This document shows, in pieces, positions 47,505-57,145 of a stretch of DNA of 64,000 nt. This stretch comes from Glaciecola nitratireducens FR1064. GTDB taxonomy: Bacteria > Pseudomonadota > Gammaproteobacteria > Enterobacterales > Alteromonadaceae. The stretch spans positions 2,666,001-2,730,000 of the forward strand of contig NC_016041.1 of assembly GCF_000226565.1 (NCBI RefSeq), given 5' to 3'. The notes beneath the pieces were generated by a model, which was not told where the DNA came from, did no database searches, and saw nothing but the letters and a program-made list of their open reading frames with translations. Positions within the stretch are counted from its first letter, which is position 1. Each line of letters begins with the position of its first letter. Both the position numbers and the translations under genes were made by a program.

Positions 47505-50138
47505 TTGTCGGTCCAAGACCAAATACAGCAGCTGCACAGCATCAAAGACGTAAATGATATTACTGGGTTTAAGCGCGCAGTAAAATCCAACTACGAGTGG
47601 CTTCACGATAACTTTAACAAAGAGTTAGTGGATAAACTTGTTGTTGCACGCAGCGATTTTACCGATGCACTTTTGCGTCATGCATGGCAATTATTGGGCC
47701 TCGATAAAGAACCGAGCCTTGCTTTGTGCGCCGTTGGCGGATATGGACGCGGACAACTGCAGCCCTACTCCGACATCGACCTGTTGATACTAAGCGAAAA
47801 GAAAGTAAGCAAAAGCGTTGAAGAGCGCCTTGGCCGCTTCATCACCCTGCTTTGGGATGTAAAACTCGAAATAGGTCAGTCAGTTCGCACCGTTAAAGAA
47901 ACAATCAACCTCGCCAAATCCGATATCACTATTGCAACAAACTTGGTTGAATCCCGCATTTTATGCGGATGCGAAAACACCTTCAAACAGTTAATTGACA
48001 AAGTTAACAGCCCTAAAGTGTGGTCTAGCAAAGATTTCTTTCTTGCAAAGTTAGAAGAACAGCAAAAGCGTCATCACAAATTCAACGACACTTCATACAA
48101 TCTTGAGCCTAACGTAAAAGAGAATCCGGGTTGTTTACGCGACATTCAATCAATCGGTTGGGTGGCCAAAAAGCACTTTAGAGAATACGACGGACTCACC
48201 TTAATTGGGCACGGTTACTTTTTTGAAATCGAGCACGCTGAACTCATTGAGTGCCGCTCTCACCTATGGCAAATCCGCTTTGCGCTTCATCTTGTTTCTG
48301 GGCGCAGTGAAAACCGACTCTTGTTCGACTATCAACCCGATGTTGCAAAACTGCTGGGATATGGCGAAGGTAAAGCCGCCGTAGAACAAATGATGAAAGC
48401 CTTTTTTAGAATTGTTCGTCGCGTATCTGAATTGAACAGCATGTTACTTCTGCGTTTCAAAGACGATGTGTTAGAGCAAAAAGTCAAAAAAGTGGTCACA
48501 CTAAACGCAAAATTTGAGTTGAGAGACGGCTTAATTTCTCCGTCACAGCCAGAAACGTTTTACTCGCCAGCTGACATACTCGACTTTCTTAGCCTCATTA
48601 GCCAGCACGACACGATACAAGGCTTAGACGCTGACTGCATTCGTCAATTACGCAATGCTCGCCGTCGTTTCCAGTACCAGTACTATCATGAACGCCAAGA
48701 TTGCCGTGAACGCTTTATGGCACTCATGAAGCAACCAGAGTTTTTCAACTTAGGTTGGGACATCATGTATAAATACGGCATCTTGCAGTCTTATTTGCCG
48801 GAGTGGGATAAGATTGTTGGTATGATGCAGTTTGACTTGTTTCATGCCTACACCGTCGATGAGCACACCCATCGTTTGGTTAAATTTGTCTATAGCTATT
48901 ACCACGGGGAAAAGAAGTTTCCGCGCTGCCATCGTATTGTCAAAAATTTAGATAAGCCTGAGTTGCTATTCATCGCCGCTATTTTCCATGACATCGCTAA
49001 AGGACGTGGAGGCGATCATTCAACGCTAGGCTCTGTCGACGCACTTAAGTTTTGTGAACTTCACAATATGTCTGAAAGCGATGCGAACACTATTGCATGG
49101 TTGGTCGAGAATCACCTGCTTATGTCGGTGGTTGCGCAACGTCGAGACATATATGATGCCGACGTGATAAACCAATTCGCGACAACTGTAAAAACTCACG
49201 ACAATTTAAATTTACTTTATGCATTAACTCTCGCTGATATTCGCGCCACTAATGACAACTTATGGAACGATTGGAAAGCGTCGTTATTGCGTGAACTTTA
49301 TTTACTGACGCAGCAAGCTTTTGACAATGGCCTAGAGTGTCAAGTCACGCTTGACCAGCGAATTACGGAACACAAAACAGAGGCAATGACACTACTGGCT
49401 GAAAAAGGCATAAGTGAAGAGCAAGCAATGTTGTTTTGGCGACAAATGCGCCCAGACTATTTTGTACGCTTCAAGCCAAACCAGATTGCATGGCACACTG
49501 AATCAATTGTTACTCACCCTACCTTAGCCCCTGAGGATATTTTGGTCAGTGCCAGCAACAGCACCTCTAAAGCAGGCACTGAATTGCTAATCTATTGCAG
49601 CGACCGGCCAGCTTTGTTTGCGCAAATAGCATCGGTGCTGGACAGTCGAAATTGCTCTATTCATGACGCCCAAATTACGGTCACCGATGAAGGCAATGTG
49701 TTCGATAGTATGATTATTCTTGATCAAGATGCTCAGCGCATTGATTCTGAATTTCATATCAAAAACTTGGTTGACGCCATACGTTCGCAGTTAGTCAAAC
49801 CCGGACGTTCGCATGCTAACAAACGCAAAATGTCACGCCAAATGAAGCAGTTAGATGTTAAAACAAAAGTGCGTTTTTACTCGTCAACCGAACACGCCAC
49901 ACTAGTCGAACTAGAAGCTTTGGATGCTCCAGGCCTTCTAGCGAAAATAGGTCACCTTTTTGTGGATCTTAATTTGACCCTAAAGATGGCTAAAATTTCG
50001 ACCATTGGCGAGCGCGCAGAAGATGTATTTATTGTGTCCAACGAAGAAGGTAAAGCGTTGACGCAAGAACAAGAAATCACCCTTAAAAAACAAATTACGT
50101 TAAAACTAGACCAACCAGAAGTGAACCCAGCAATATGA
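47505..50138 (+). CDS. glnD: Bifunctional PII uridylyltransferase/uridylyl-removing enzyme GlnD
   Basis: GlnD senses glutamine and adds or removes UMP on PII proteins, controlling nitrogen assimilation. The 877-residue protein has the nucleotidyltransferase motif [19 protein letters not shown] (about 74-92), an HD hydrolase domain ([28 protein letters not shown], about 445-575) and two C-terminal ACT domains ([19 protein letters not shown] and [20 protein letters not shown]). Start is a TTG preceded by AAGGAG. Its last codons overlap the dapD ATG. Confidence 0.96.
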   Translation: MSVQDQIQQLHSIKDVNDITGFKRAVKSNYEWLHDNFNKELVDKLVVARSDFTDALLRHAWQLLGLDKEPSLALCAVGGYGRGQLQPYSDIDLLILSEKKVSKSVEERLGRFITLLWDVKLEIGQSVRTVKETINLAKSDITIATNLVESRILCGCENTFKQLIDKVNSPKVWSSKDFFLAKLEEQQKRHHKFNDTSYNLEPNVKENPGCLRDIQSIGWVAKKHFREYDGLTLIGHGYFFEIEHAELIECRSHLWQIRFALHLVSGRSENRLLFDYQPDVAKLLGYGEGKAAVEQMMKAFFRIVRRVSELNSMLLLRFKDDVLEQKVKKVVTLNAKFELRDGLISPSQPETFYSPADILDFLSLISQHDTIQGLDADCIRQLRNARRRFQYQYYHERQDCRERFMALMKQPEFFNLGWDIMYKYGILQSYLPEWDKIVGMMQFDLFHAYTVDEHTHRLVKFVYSYYHGEKKFPRCHRIVKNLDKPELLFIAAIFHDIAKGRGGDHSTLGSVDALKFCELHNMSESDANTIAWLVENHLLMSVVAQRRDIYDADVINQFATTVKTHDNLNLLYALTLADIRATNDNLWNDWKASLLRELYLLTQQAFDNGLECQVTLDQRITEHKTEAMTLLAEKGISEEQAMLFWRQMRPDYFVRFKPNQIAWHTESIVTHPTLAPEDILVSASNSTSKAGTELLIYCSDRPALFAQIASVLDSRNCSIHDAQITVTDEGNVFDSMIILDQDAQRIDSEFHIKNLVDAIRSQLVKPGRSHANKRKMSRQMKQLDVKTKVRFYSSTEHATLVELEALDAPGLLAKIGHLFVDLNLTLKMAKISTIGERAEDVFIVSNEEGKALTQEQEITLKKQITLKLDQPEVNPAI

Positions 50139-50959
50139 ACAATTTACAATCCATAATCGAAAATGCATTTGATACCCGTGACACTTTTACGGCCAGCACA
50201 GTCAGCGCCGAAATAAGAACAGCAGTAACCGATGCAGTGGAATTACTAAACTCTGGTAAGGCGAGAGTTGCTGAAAAAGTAGATGGTGAGTGGCAAGTAA
50301 ATGAATGGCTTAAAAAAGCCGTGTTACTTTACTTCAAACTGCACGACAACAAACTTGTTGAAGGTGCTGAAACCAACTACTACGATAAAGTTCCTTTAAA
50401 ATTCACCGACTACACAGCTGAACGTTTCGCTGAAGAACGCATGCGCGTTGTGCCACCCGCTGCCGTTCGCACAGGTTCATTCATTGGTCGTAACGTGGTT
50501 GTTATGCCGTCTTACGTTAACATTGGCGCATTCGTAGACGAAGGCACCATGGTTGATACATGGGTAACCGTTGGTTCATGTGCGCAAATTGGTAAAAACG
50601 TACACCTTTCAGGTGGTGTTGGCATTGGTGGTGTTTTAGAGCCGCTGCAAGCAAACCCAACAATTATTGAAGACAACTGCTTTATCGGCGCACGCTCCGA
50701 AGTGGTTGAAGGCGTTATTGTGGAAGAAGGCTGCGTAATTTCAATGGGCGTTTATATTAGCCAGAGCACCAGAATATATGATCGTGAAACAGGCACTATC
50801 ACCTATGGTCGTGTACCTGCAGGTTCAGTGGTTGTATCGGGAAGTTTGCCAAGCCCGTGCGGGACACATAGCTTATATGCAGCGATTATCGTGAAGAAAG
50901 TTGATGCGAAAACCAAGGCAAAAGTGGGTATTAACGAAATTTTGCGTGGCGCTGAGTAG
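50135..50959 (+). CDS. dapD: 2,3,4,5-tetrahydropyridine-2,6-dicarboxylate N-succinyltransferase
   Basis: DapD succinylates tetrahydrodipicolinate in the lysine/meso-diaminopimelate pathway. The 274-residue protein has an N-terminal helical region and a left-handed beta-helix ([60 protein letters not shown]). The ATG overlaps the glnD stop by four bases, so the two are co-translated. The order map-glnD-dapD is standard. Confidence 0.97.
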   Translation: MNNLQSIIENAFDTRDTFTASTVSAEIRTAVTDAVELLNSGKARVAEKVDGEWQVNEWLKKAVLLYFKLHDNKLVEGAETNYYDKVPLKFTDYTAERFAEERMRVVPPAAVRTGSFIGRNVVVMPSYVNIGAFVDEGTMVDTWVTVGSCAQIGKNVHLSGGVGIGGVLEPLQANPTIIEDNCFIGARSEVVEGVIVEEGCVISMGVYISQSTRIYDRETGTITYGRVPAGSVVVSGSLPSPCGTHSLYAAIIVKKVDAKTKAKVGINEILRGAE

Positions 50960-50983
50960 TTTTTTAGCGTCATACACGTGAAC

Positions 50984-51012
50984 AAGGGCATAGATTACTA
51001 TGCCCTTTTTTT
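50984..51012 (+). terminator. Intrinsic terminator after dapD
   Basis: AAGGGCATAG/CTATGCCCTT stem with ATTA loop and a T-run. It ends the map-glnD-dapD unit and may also stop the converging yqcA gene. Confidence 0.88.
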
Positions 51013-51033
51013 ACTCTCAATAACGCTCAAAGC

Positions 51034-51486
51034 CTAAGCTTCGGTTAACGAAGTGACTAAATTCTCTAACCACGGCACAATTTCCTCTTCCGCAGCCAAA
51101 GTTTCGATAGCATCAACTTCTAGCATGTTAGCAACAGGTTTGCCCTGAAGCTCTTCCAGCAACTCCTGAAACTGACGGCCAGCTCCGCAGAAGCTTTCGC
51201 CATAGCTACTGTCGCCAAGCGCTGCAACCGCAAAAGGCTTGCCATTTATCAACGGAAACTCGTCGCGCAAATCACTGTGGAAAAGCTCTAAATTCGGCGG
51301 TATATCACCTTGCCCTGTGCTGGAAGTAATCACCACTATCGATTCAGCTTCGCTGAAATCTGATGTTTCAGGGTCGGTGAATATTTCACATTCAACCCCT
51401 TTGCTTTCAAACATCGTTTTTGCTTCTTCTGCCACATGTTGGGCGTTACCATATACTGAACCGGCGAAAATACTCACACTGCGCAT
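51034..51486 (-). CDS. yqcA: Flavodoxin of the YqcA type
   Basis: A short-chain FMN flavodoxin, an electron carrier of uncertain partner. From ATG 51486 (GGAGA upstream) the product is 150 residues and starts MRSVSIFAGSVYGNAQHVAEEA, with the phosphate loop at SVYGNA, TSSTGQGDIPPNL (about 55-67) and ALGDSSYGESFCGAGRQF (about 88-105). These features and the nearby truC match YqcA rather than MioC. The open frame extends 23 codons further upstream without family support. Confidence 0.85.
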   Translation of the reverse strand: MRSVSIFAGSVYGNAQHVAEEAKTMFESKGVECEIFTDPETSDFSEAESIVVITSSTGQGDIPPNLELFHSDLRDEFPLINGKPFAVAALGDSSYGESFCGAGRQFQELLEELQGKPVANMLEVDAIETLAAEEEIVPWLENLVTSLTEA

Positions 51487-51779
51487 ACTACTTTGTCTCC
51501 TATCGACTAATGAGGGCGATTTAATATCCTTTGCAAACGTGTCAGTTATGAACATGTCATTTGCGAATACTGTGAAATATAGTTGTGCAGTAGTATACAG
51601 GTAACTTGGGTTTATAGACTACCGTACATATCAAAAAAGTAGTCAGGCGCGTCAAGCTAACAAAGGTTTAAACAATCATGAGTTAGCTCAACGAAAAAAT
51701 CTGAGCGAATATAAAAAACATTTCCATATTTATGCCGGTAGCTGTTAATGTTAAATAAAAACAATAAAGAGCTTGCACA

Positions 51780-53261
51780 TTGAATTCAAACACCGATAAA
51801 CCAAACCCAACAGAGCTTGCAAGCTATCAAAAAATTGGTCTGTTATTAGGCCCTGTCATCTTTTTGCTTATGATGCTATTTGGCTCGAACCAAACAGCAA
51901 TGTCGACAGAAGCATGGAACGTGGCCGCTGTTGCTTTATGGATGGCTATCTGGTGGGCGACCGAGGCTGTGCCTGTTGCGGCTACAGCGTTTATGCCAAT
52001 TATTGCTTTTCCTTTTTTAAGCGTGTCTAGTATTGCAGAAACTACTGCAGCCTATGCAAACCCAATCATCTATTTGTTTCTAGGCGCCTTTATCCTTGCA
52101 CTGGCGGTTGAGCGCTGGAACCTACACAAACGCATCGCCCTCGTAATTTTAAGTTACGCGGGTACCGATGGAAAACGACTCATAGCTGGCTTCATGGTTG
52201 TGGCTGCCCTACTCTCAATGTGGATGACTAACACCTCGACCACAATGATGTTAATGCCAATTGCGCTATCCGTTGCCAAGGTCATCGCTGAAAATAATTT
52301 GCACCTTACAGAACAACGCACAAAATCATTCCAAACGGCAATGTTACTGGGTTTAGCTTACGCGGCAACCATTGGCGGTATGGCAACCTTAGTCGGAACA
52401 CCACCGAATGCGCTTCTTGCTGCATTTTTGAATGAGCAGTATGGCATTAAAATTACCTTTGCAAGTTGGATGTTAGTTGGTGTCCCGCTGATGCTTTGTA
52501 TGCTGCCATTAGCTTGGTATTCACTCACACATTGGAGTTTTAAGGTAGACATTCCCGCCAATGAATCGGTTAATCAGCATTTGAGCAAGCTGCGTCGAGA
52601 GTTAGGCGCCATGAGCAAGGCCGAAAAGCGCGTGGCTATTGTTTTCGCTTTGGTTGTAGTTATGTGGATCACAAGGCGCCCTATCTCGGTGCTATTTGAC
52701 ATCAATTTTTTAAATGACACCGGCATTGTGATGGCTGCAGCACTGTTATTATTTGTTTTGCCCAGTGGCAATAGTGAGCAAAAACAAATCATGACGTGGG
52801 ACAATGTCAGTCAACTTCCTTGGGGCGTATTAATATTGTTTGGTGGTGGTCTGAGTTTAGCCGCTGCGGTATCGTCTAGCGGGCTTGCAAGCTGGTTAGG
52901 CGGTCACTTGTCCTACATGGACGCTTTTGGTATTTTTGCTTTAGTCATTGCGTCAACTGCACTCGTCATCTTCCTAACCGAGCTGACTAGCAACGTCGCC
53001 ACAACGGCCACATTCCTGCCTGTAGTAGCTGCAGTTGCACTCGAGTTAGGCTTATCACCATTCATGCTATGCATTCCCATTACCTTAGCCGCGAGTTGCG
53101 CATTCATGCTGCCTGTTGCCACCGCACCAAACGCCATCGTGTTTGCCTCAGGTTTAATTAAAATACCGCAGATGGTAAAAGCAGGGTTATTGTTGAATAT
53201 ATTCGGGCTGATCATTCTCAGTTTGATAGCGATTTACTTAGCGCCTCTCATCTTTAACTAG
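51780..53261 (+). CDS. SLC13/DASS-family sodium-coupled anion permease
   Basis: An inner-membrane transporter for di- or tricarboxylates, or sulfate-like anions, driven by sodium. The 493-residue protein has about twelve hydrophobic spans, the two SNT motifs characteristic of the family (MWMTNTSTTMMLMP, about 142-155, and LTELTSNVATTATFLPVVAAVALE, about 400-423) and YAATIGGMATLVGTPPNALL between them. Substrate cannot be told from sequence alone. Start is a TTG at 51780 with AAAGAG upstream. Single gene, convergent with truC. Confidence 0.87.
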   Translation: MNSNTDKPNPTELASYQKIGLLLGPVIFLLMMLFGSNQTAMSTEAWNVAAVALWMAIWWATEAVPVAATAFMPIIAFPFLSVSSIAETTAAYANPIIYLFLGAFILALAVERWNLHKRIALVILSYAGTDGKRLIAGFMVVAALLSMWMTNTSTTMMLMPIALSVAKVIAENNLHLTEQRTKSFQTAMLLGLAYAATIGGMATLVGTPPNALLAAFLNEQYGIKITFASWMLVGVPLMLCMLPLAWYSLTHWSFKVDIPANESVNQHLSKLRRELGAMSKAEKRVAIVFALVVVMWITRRPISVLFDINFLNDTGIVMAAALLLFVLPSGNSEQKQIMTWDNVSQLPWGVLILFGGGLSLAAAVSSSGLASWLGGHLSYMDAFGIFALVIASTALVIFLTELTSNVATTATFLPVVAAVALELGLSPFMLCIPITLAASCAFMLPVATAPNAIVFASGLIKIPQMVKAGLLLNIFGLIILSLIAIYLAPLIFN

Positions 53262-53347
53262 CGTTGAATTGATTCAGTTTTTTGTCAGGATGCGTCATTG
53301 ATCTCATGTGCAGGCTGCAAGCCTATTATCAACACCTGAAAGAACGC

Positions 53348-54055
53348 TTAATCAAAACGCCCGACCAATGTTTGAAAATCGTCTTCAAGCGTCGTCTCGC
53401 ATACCATGTCTATGTCATTTACTGGATGTTTAAAGCTTAGCTTTGTTGCGCAAAGTGCTAATTTGTTGAAGTACAGATGATCACGTGCAAACTGATTTTG
53501 CTTACCATCACCGTGAGTGGTGTCACCAACAATCGGGTGACTAATGTGCGCCATATGCCTGCGCAATTGGTGCTTACGTCCTGTTTTAGGCATTAATTTG
53601 ACCAAGGAAAAACGTGCGCCGTCATAGCGACCAACAGGAATAGGTAATGACAATTCAGCTAATTTCAGCATCTCTGTTTGCGCTTCTTGCGCTTCTTTGT
53701 CCTGCTTTGCTTTTTTGTCGGCAATAGGGTCTAGCTTCTCTTTCAGCGCATAGTCGATAAATAAGTATTCAGGTGCGAAGCCGCGCAGCACTGCAAGGTA
53801 CTCTTTCTGAATAGTGTGCAGTTCAAACTGCTGAGCAAGTAAGCGAGCAACATCTGACGACAAGGCAAACAAAATAACGCCGGCCGTTGGCTTATCTAAC
53901 CGGTGCACCGGATACACATATTGGCCAATTTGGTCGCGCAGTATTTTCATAAGAAATTCAGTTTCATGACGATCAATCATGCTTTTGTGCACCAGCATAT
54001 TCGCAGGCTTGTGAACCACAACTATGTATTCGTCTATATATAAAATGTTTAACAC
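53348..54055 (-). CDS. truC: tRNA pseudouridine(65) synthase TruC
   Basis: TruC makes pseudouridine at position 65 of some tRNAs. The 235-residue RluA-family protein starts at a GTG as MLNILYIDEYIVVVHKPANMLVHKS, has the catalytic motif YPVHRLDKPTAGVILFAL (Asp in HRLD) and GRKHQLRRHMAHISHPIVGDTTHGDG. In Escherichia coli truC neighbours yqcA; here an SLC13 permease is inserted between them. Confidence 0.93.
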   Translation of the reverse strand: MLNILYIDEYIVVVHKPANMLVHKSMIDRHETEFLMKILRDQIGQYVYPVHRLDKPTAGVILFALSSDVARLLAQQFELHTIQKEYLAVLRGFAPEYLFIDYALKEKLDPIADKKAKQDKEAQEAQTEMLKLAELSLPIPVGRYDGARFSLVKLMPKTGRKHQLRRHMAHISHPIVGDTTHGDGKQNQFARDHLYFNKLALCATKLSFKHPVNDIDMVCETTLEDDFQTLVGRFD

Positions 54056-54274
54056 GTTTACTGTTACCCGCTGTTTTGATATGGCGAGCGCAGTTTAACC
54101 AAGAGTCGGTAGCAATAAAAGGAAACAGTGAAAATGACGCTGCACAAACAATTGACCGCACAAAAGAATAATGGATGAAGCCCTCATACTCTTTAGTCAC
54201 TTTTGTTTGGCATTAGTTGGTACATTTTAGCTATCTTGATACAATGCGCGCCAAACCAACAAGTTACGGCGCCT

Positions 54275-55321
54275 ATGACTGCTAAAACAATTGATACCAT
54301 CAGCGAATTTATGCTGCACGCTGGCACCGATTATCGTATTTACGATATGGGCCGCGGGATTGAGTCGATGGACTCACAGCAATTTATTGATATAGAGAAG
54401 AATCGACTCCCAGTTCCTTGCCCTCGTGCTGGAAGCGCTTGGTATGGCATTGTTTTTTGGAATAAAAACGTCAGTCATGAACAGTACATTTGGTTTATCA
54501 CTTTGCCTATAGACGAACGTTCCCTGATTGTACAAGCTGCGCGCAATCAATTTCTTGAAGCCGTTGTTACAGCTTTAGGTAGCCAATTAGAAAAAAATGA
54601 AGAGAAAGGCGGAAAACTGCCTGAAAATCAATTTATCTTTACGCCTTCGCAGCAGCTGGCCGATTTTAATGCGATTATTCGACGCGATTTAGGCTTGTCG
54701 ACACGAGAAGGCTTGAACAAAGCTATCGCTTACGTAAAAAACCCAACAGTGCTTCAATGGCAAGAATTAGCCTTACAAGATATTGCCGATTTAGCGGTTC
54801 ATATTGAACAAAATGATATTGCGCAGGCAGTCAAACAGAACTTAGCCTCTTTACCAGTGCAGGTGTTAACAGCATTTTGCAGCAGTTTGGAAAATATCCA
54901 TTTTAACGATAGCCTCACAGATAAGTTAATCGATTTATTTGCAACTGCGGAGCATGCTGAAATACAGCACATGGTGCTTCGTGGTCTCAAAGGCAGTCAA
55001 TCCAGCGACAAAGTGTCGACATTTATTAAAAAGCTATTAAACGAAGGCGAGCCCGACACCGAATGCTTGGTGATAATAGCGGGTAGACACTTTCGATTAT
55101 TAAATGAAGAAGCGTTACTCATTAGCTTCTTCAACAAGATTATCACTATCGATCCAAGCGGCAAGTTGTTCAGAGGTATTTATGCAGATCTTGTACAAGT
55201 GCCATCAAGTAGAATTGGGCTGCTCACCTTAATGCGAAAGCCCAATTTACCAAAGCCCATTGCCAATGCTATTGCCGCTTTGTACCAACAGGTGTCTGAA
55301 ACTAAGAGGGCGGTCTCATGA
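54275..55321 (+). CDS. DUF3549 family protein
   Basis: The about 348-residue protein begins MTAKTIDTISEFMLHAGTDYRIYDMGRG and contains PCPRAGSAWYGIVFWNK and a helical C-terminal half resembling short alpha-repeats (HMVLRGLKGSQSSDKVSTFIK). This corresponds to the uncharacterised DUF3549 family of gammaproteobacteria near truC. No signal peptide or catalytic motif is evident. The frame starts at 54203, but the added N-terminal segment lacks a ribosome binding site. It overlaps the next gene by four bases (ATGA), implying a joint function. Confidence 0.75.
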   Translation: MTAKTIDTISEFMLHAGTDYRIYDMGRGIESMDSQQFIDIEKNRLPVPCPRAGSAWYGIVFWNKNVSHEQYIWFITLPIDERSLIVQAARNQFLEAVVTALGSQLEKNEEKGGKLPENQFIFTPSQQLADFNAIIRRDLGLSTREGLNKAIAYVKNPTVLQWQELALQDIADLAVHIEQNDIAQAVKQNLASLPVQVLTAFCSSLENIHFNDSLTDKLIDLFATAEHAEIQHMVLRGLKGSQSSDKVSTFIKKLLNEGEPDTECLVIIAGRHFRLLNEEALLISFFNKIITIDPSGKLFRGIYADLVQVPSSRIGLLTLMRKPNLPKPIANAIAALYQQVSETKRAVS

Positions 55322-55623
55322 CATTGGGCTCATTAGTCATACTGCTCAGCATTGCCTGGATCGCTTTTCAATTTTGGCGCTTGCGTGGCATGGCCGAATA
55401 CAGTATTCAATACGCAACTCAATACTGTGAAAAACAAGATCTTCAGTTTCTATCCTTAGCAAGACGTTCAACTCGTATTGCGTCGCATAGAGGAAAGCTT
55501 GATTGGAAGATTGTGTATCAACTGGAGTTCAGCAGCAGCGGCTCAGATGCTTATATTGGGACGATGACCAGTTTTGGTAATTCAGTGATTGAGATGAATT
55601 TGCCTGCTTATAAAATCGATTAG
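55318..55623 (+). CDS. DUF3301 family single-span membrane protein
   Basis: The 101-residue protein has one N-terminal membrane segment (TLGSLVILLSIAWIAFQFW, 2-20) followed by a small soluble domain (YATQYCEKQDLQFLSLARRSTR..WKIVYQLEFSSSG). This is the layout of DUF3301 proteins, which occur next to DUF3549 genes. Function unknown; likely an inner-membrane protein with the domain in the cytoplasm. It is translated by overlap with the preceding gene and ends at a bidirectional terminator. Confidence 0.75.
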   Translation: MTLGSLVILLSIAWIAFQFWRLRGMAEYSIQYATQYCEKQDLQFLSLARRSTRIASHRGKLDWKIVYQLEFSSSGSDAYIGTMTSFGNSVIEMNLPAYKID

Positions 55624-55651
55624 GTGTTAAAACATTTAAGTCATCTAGACG

Positions 55652-55681
55652 AAAAAAGCAGAAACATCCTGTTTCTGCTTT
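55652..55681 (-). terminator. Bidirectional terminator of the CsrB-like RNA and DUF3301 gene
   Basis: An 11-bp stem AAAGCAGAAAC/GTTTCTGCTTT. On the minus strand the loop is AGGAT and a T-run follows; on the plus strand TTTGTTTTC follows. Confidence 0.88.
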
Positions 55682-55849
55682 GTTTTCAATTTTGAGCATC
55701 CCTCTCAGCGTTCCCTTGCTAAAGTATCATCCTTATTAAATCCCTTACACCCCTTTCCATTTCATCCCACTAATCCTAAGCAGGCAACACTCCATGTGTC
55801 GATCCCTTTTCCTTTATTCCTTATTATTGCAAATCCTTGATGCAATATT

Positions 55850-56005
55850 CTTCGTCCTGAAGTTGTCCCTTGAGTCTTCGTCCTGAAGCTGTCCTTTGAA
55901 TCTTCGTCCTGAAGTTGTCCCTTGAATCTTCGTCCTGAAGTTGTCCCTTGAATCTTCGTCCTGAAGCTGTCCTTTGAATCTTCGTCCTGAAGTTGTCCTC
56001 AGGCT
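55850..56005 (-). repeat. Six tandem 26-bp units inside the CsrB-like RNA
   Basis: Unit starts are 55850, 55876, 55902, 55928, 55954 and 55980. Units two and five are identical, as are three and four; the last is partial. Every unit preserves CTTCGTCCTGAAG (a hairpin) and a second TCC. There are no unique spacers, so it is not a CRISPR array. Confidence 0.9.
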
Positions 56006-56084
56006 TCCTTATCCTATTCGTTTCATCCTGAAACCTTCCTTCGTCTCTAACGCTTTCTTCCTGAAGGCATCTCCTTAAGACGAA

Positions 56085-56090
56085 AGTATA
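56085..56090 (-). promoter_or_regulatory. -10 element of the CsrB-like RNA
   Basis: Minus-strand TATACT lies 7 bases before the predicted start at about 56078. No good -35 is visible at the usual distance, consistent with a promoter that needs an activator. Confidence 0.5.
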
Positions 56091-56250
56091 TTAACAAGGT
56101 TTGTTTTATTTAATACAAACAAAAGTTTTGTGATCTTTTATCACTCGTATACTTATTAATCATGTCAGTATCGTGAGCATTGTTTTACTTAAACTTTTTT
56201 CTCAACGTGGTGCTAACGTCATGTTAACAAAGTCACTTTTGCTCACACAC

Positions 56251-56270
56251 TTGTACGAAATGTCGTACAA
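56251..56270. promoter_or_regulatory. GacA/UvrY-like palindrome upstream of the CsrB-like RNA
   Basis: TTGTACGAAATGTCGTACAA is a perfect 8-bp inverted repeat with a four-base centre. Its inner 18 bases fit the GacA/UvrY box TGTAAG-N6-CTTACA with one symmetric substitution per half. It lies about 175-190 bases upstream of the predicted start, a distance known for such activating sites in front of csrB and rsm genes. Confidence 0.55.
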
Positions 56271-56283
56271 ATAAAATCACATT

Positions 56284-56928
56284 TTAGCTATCAAGCTTTT
56301 TTCTAAACATTACTTTACCAGTGATGCGGCCTACTTCTAGCTCCTTTACGAGCTCAAAATGACCATTGACGAAAAACGATAAACATTTAGGCAAGGTTAC
56401 AAACACGCCAACGCCTTCTGTTTTATTGTCTTCTTGCAGCAGGCCGATAATGCCGCGCATTAGAATATTACCTAAGCCAATATCTTGATGGTCAGGGTGA
56501 ACACCAATAAATGACAGCATGTGGTAGTCTTTTGCCGGTATGCATTCTCGTACTTTTTCTTCTTTTGAAATCATCTGCTTCGTGCCAAGAAAGCCAGCCG
56601 TTAGCAACATTTTCAAGCGCCAATGCCAATATCTACCCGCGCCAAAAGCAGCGTCAGGACTAATCAAACAAGCAACAGCCAACAGTCGCCCTTGTTCAAA
56701 TAAACCAATCATCGGCTGCTTGGCATCCCAAAAAGCATTCAGCTCTTCACGAATAGCCGACCGCAGTCTGTTTTCGTAGCCTTCTCGATCAATTTCAAAA
56801 ATGTCGTTGAATAGGGGGTCGTCAAAATAGGCGTTGTACAAAATAGACGCCGCAACTTTTAAGTCATCGGCGCCCAAGTAGACCGCTCTGATGTCATCGA
56901 TATTAGGTTGATATGTTGCTGTACTCAT
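56284..56928 (-). CDS. GNAT-family N-acetyltransferase
   Basis: The 214-residue protein has the acetyl-CoA-binding signature of the GNAT fold in SFIGVHPDHQDIGLGNILMRGIIG (about 139-162; Q/R-x-x-G-x-G type) and a preceding beta-strand MIGLFEQGRLLAVACLIS. The acceptor substrate is unknown; small molecule, antibiotic-like and protein acceptors are all possible. It precedes the CsrB-like RNA on the same strand with 200 bases between. Confidence 0.75.
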   Translation of the reverse strand: MSTATYQPNIDDIRAVYLGADDLKVAASILYNAYFDDPLFNDIFEIDREGYENRLRSAIREELNAFWDAKQPMIGLFEQGRLLAVACLISPDAAFGAGRYWHWRLKMLLTAGFLGTKQMISKEEKVRECIPAKDYHMLSFIGVHPDHQDIGLGNILMRGIIGLLQEDNKTEGVGVFVTLPKCLSFFVNGHFELVKELEVGRITGKVMFRKKLDS

Positions 56929-57044
56929 AAAGGCTTCCTTATTGCTTTATCCATACAATAAAACATTCTGATGAATACAATAACATTTTTTTAACAATGT
57001 ACTGTTGATCTACGGCAAAAAAATCGACGTTTGCTCTGCATTTA

Positions 57045-57094
57045 TAAAAAAACCGCTCGTTTCTGAGATTTTCCCAGTTTAAAGAGCGGCTTTT
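57045..57094 (-). terminator. Intrinsic terminator after the DUF3192 gene
   Basis: Minus-strand GCCGCTC/GAGCGGT stem with a long loop, followed by seven T residues, about 50 bases after the stop of the DUF3192 gene. Confidence 0.7.
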
Positions 57095-57145
57095 GCTAAT
57101 TTACTCACCTAGTAGCAAACCTGCTGAGTCTATCTATTTTAGTTG

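Larger units (their letters stand above)
55651..56078 (-). ncRNA. csrB: CsrB/RsmZ-like CsrA-sequestering small RNA
   Basis: No gene covers this 660-base gap. Read on the minus strand, 31 GGA trinucleotides occur in about 430 nt. Six near-identical 26-base units (55850-56005) each hold a hairpin CTTC-AGGAC-GAAG plus a second GGA in AGGGACA. Further hairpins with GGA in the loop are GTTTC-AGGAT-GAAAC, ACAC-ATGGA-GTGT and ATTGCA..AAGGAT..TGCAAT. CAGGA(T/C)G in loops is the repeated motif of Escherichia coli CsrB. A TATACT -10 lies at 56085-56090 and the transcript would end at the hairpin 55655-55681 with its own AGGAT loop and a T-run. The product should bind many CsrA dimers and relieve translational repression. 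Confidence 0.85.

Noticed and set aside
55850-56005. CRISPR-like array of 26-bp repeats
   Set aside because: Units are directly contiguous with no unique spacers and no cas genes nearby; the GGA-loop hairpins fit a CsrB-type RNA.
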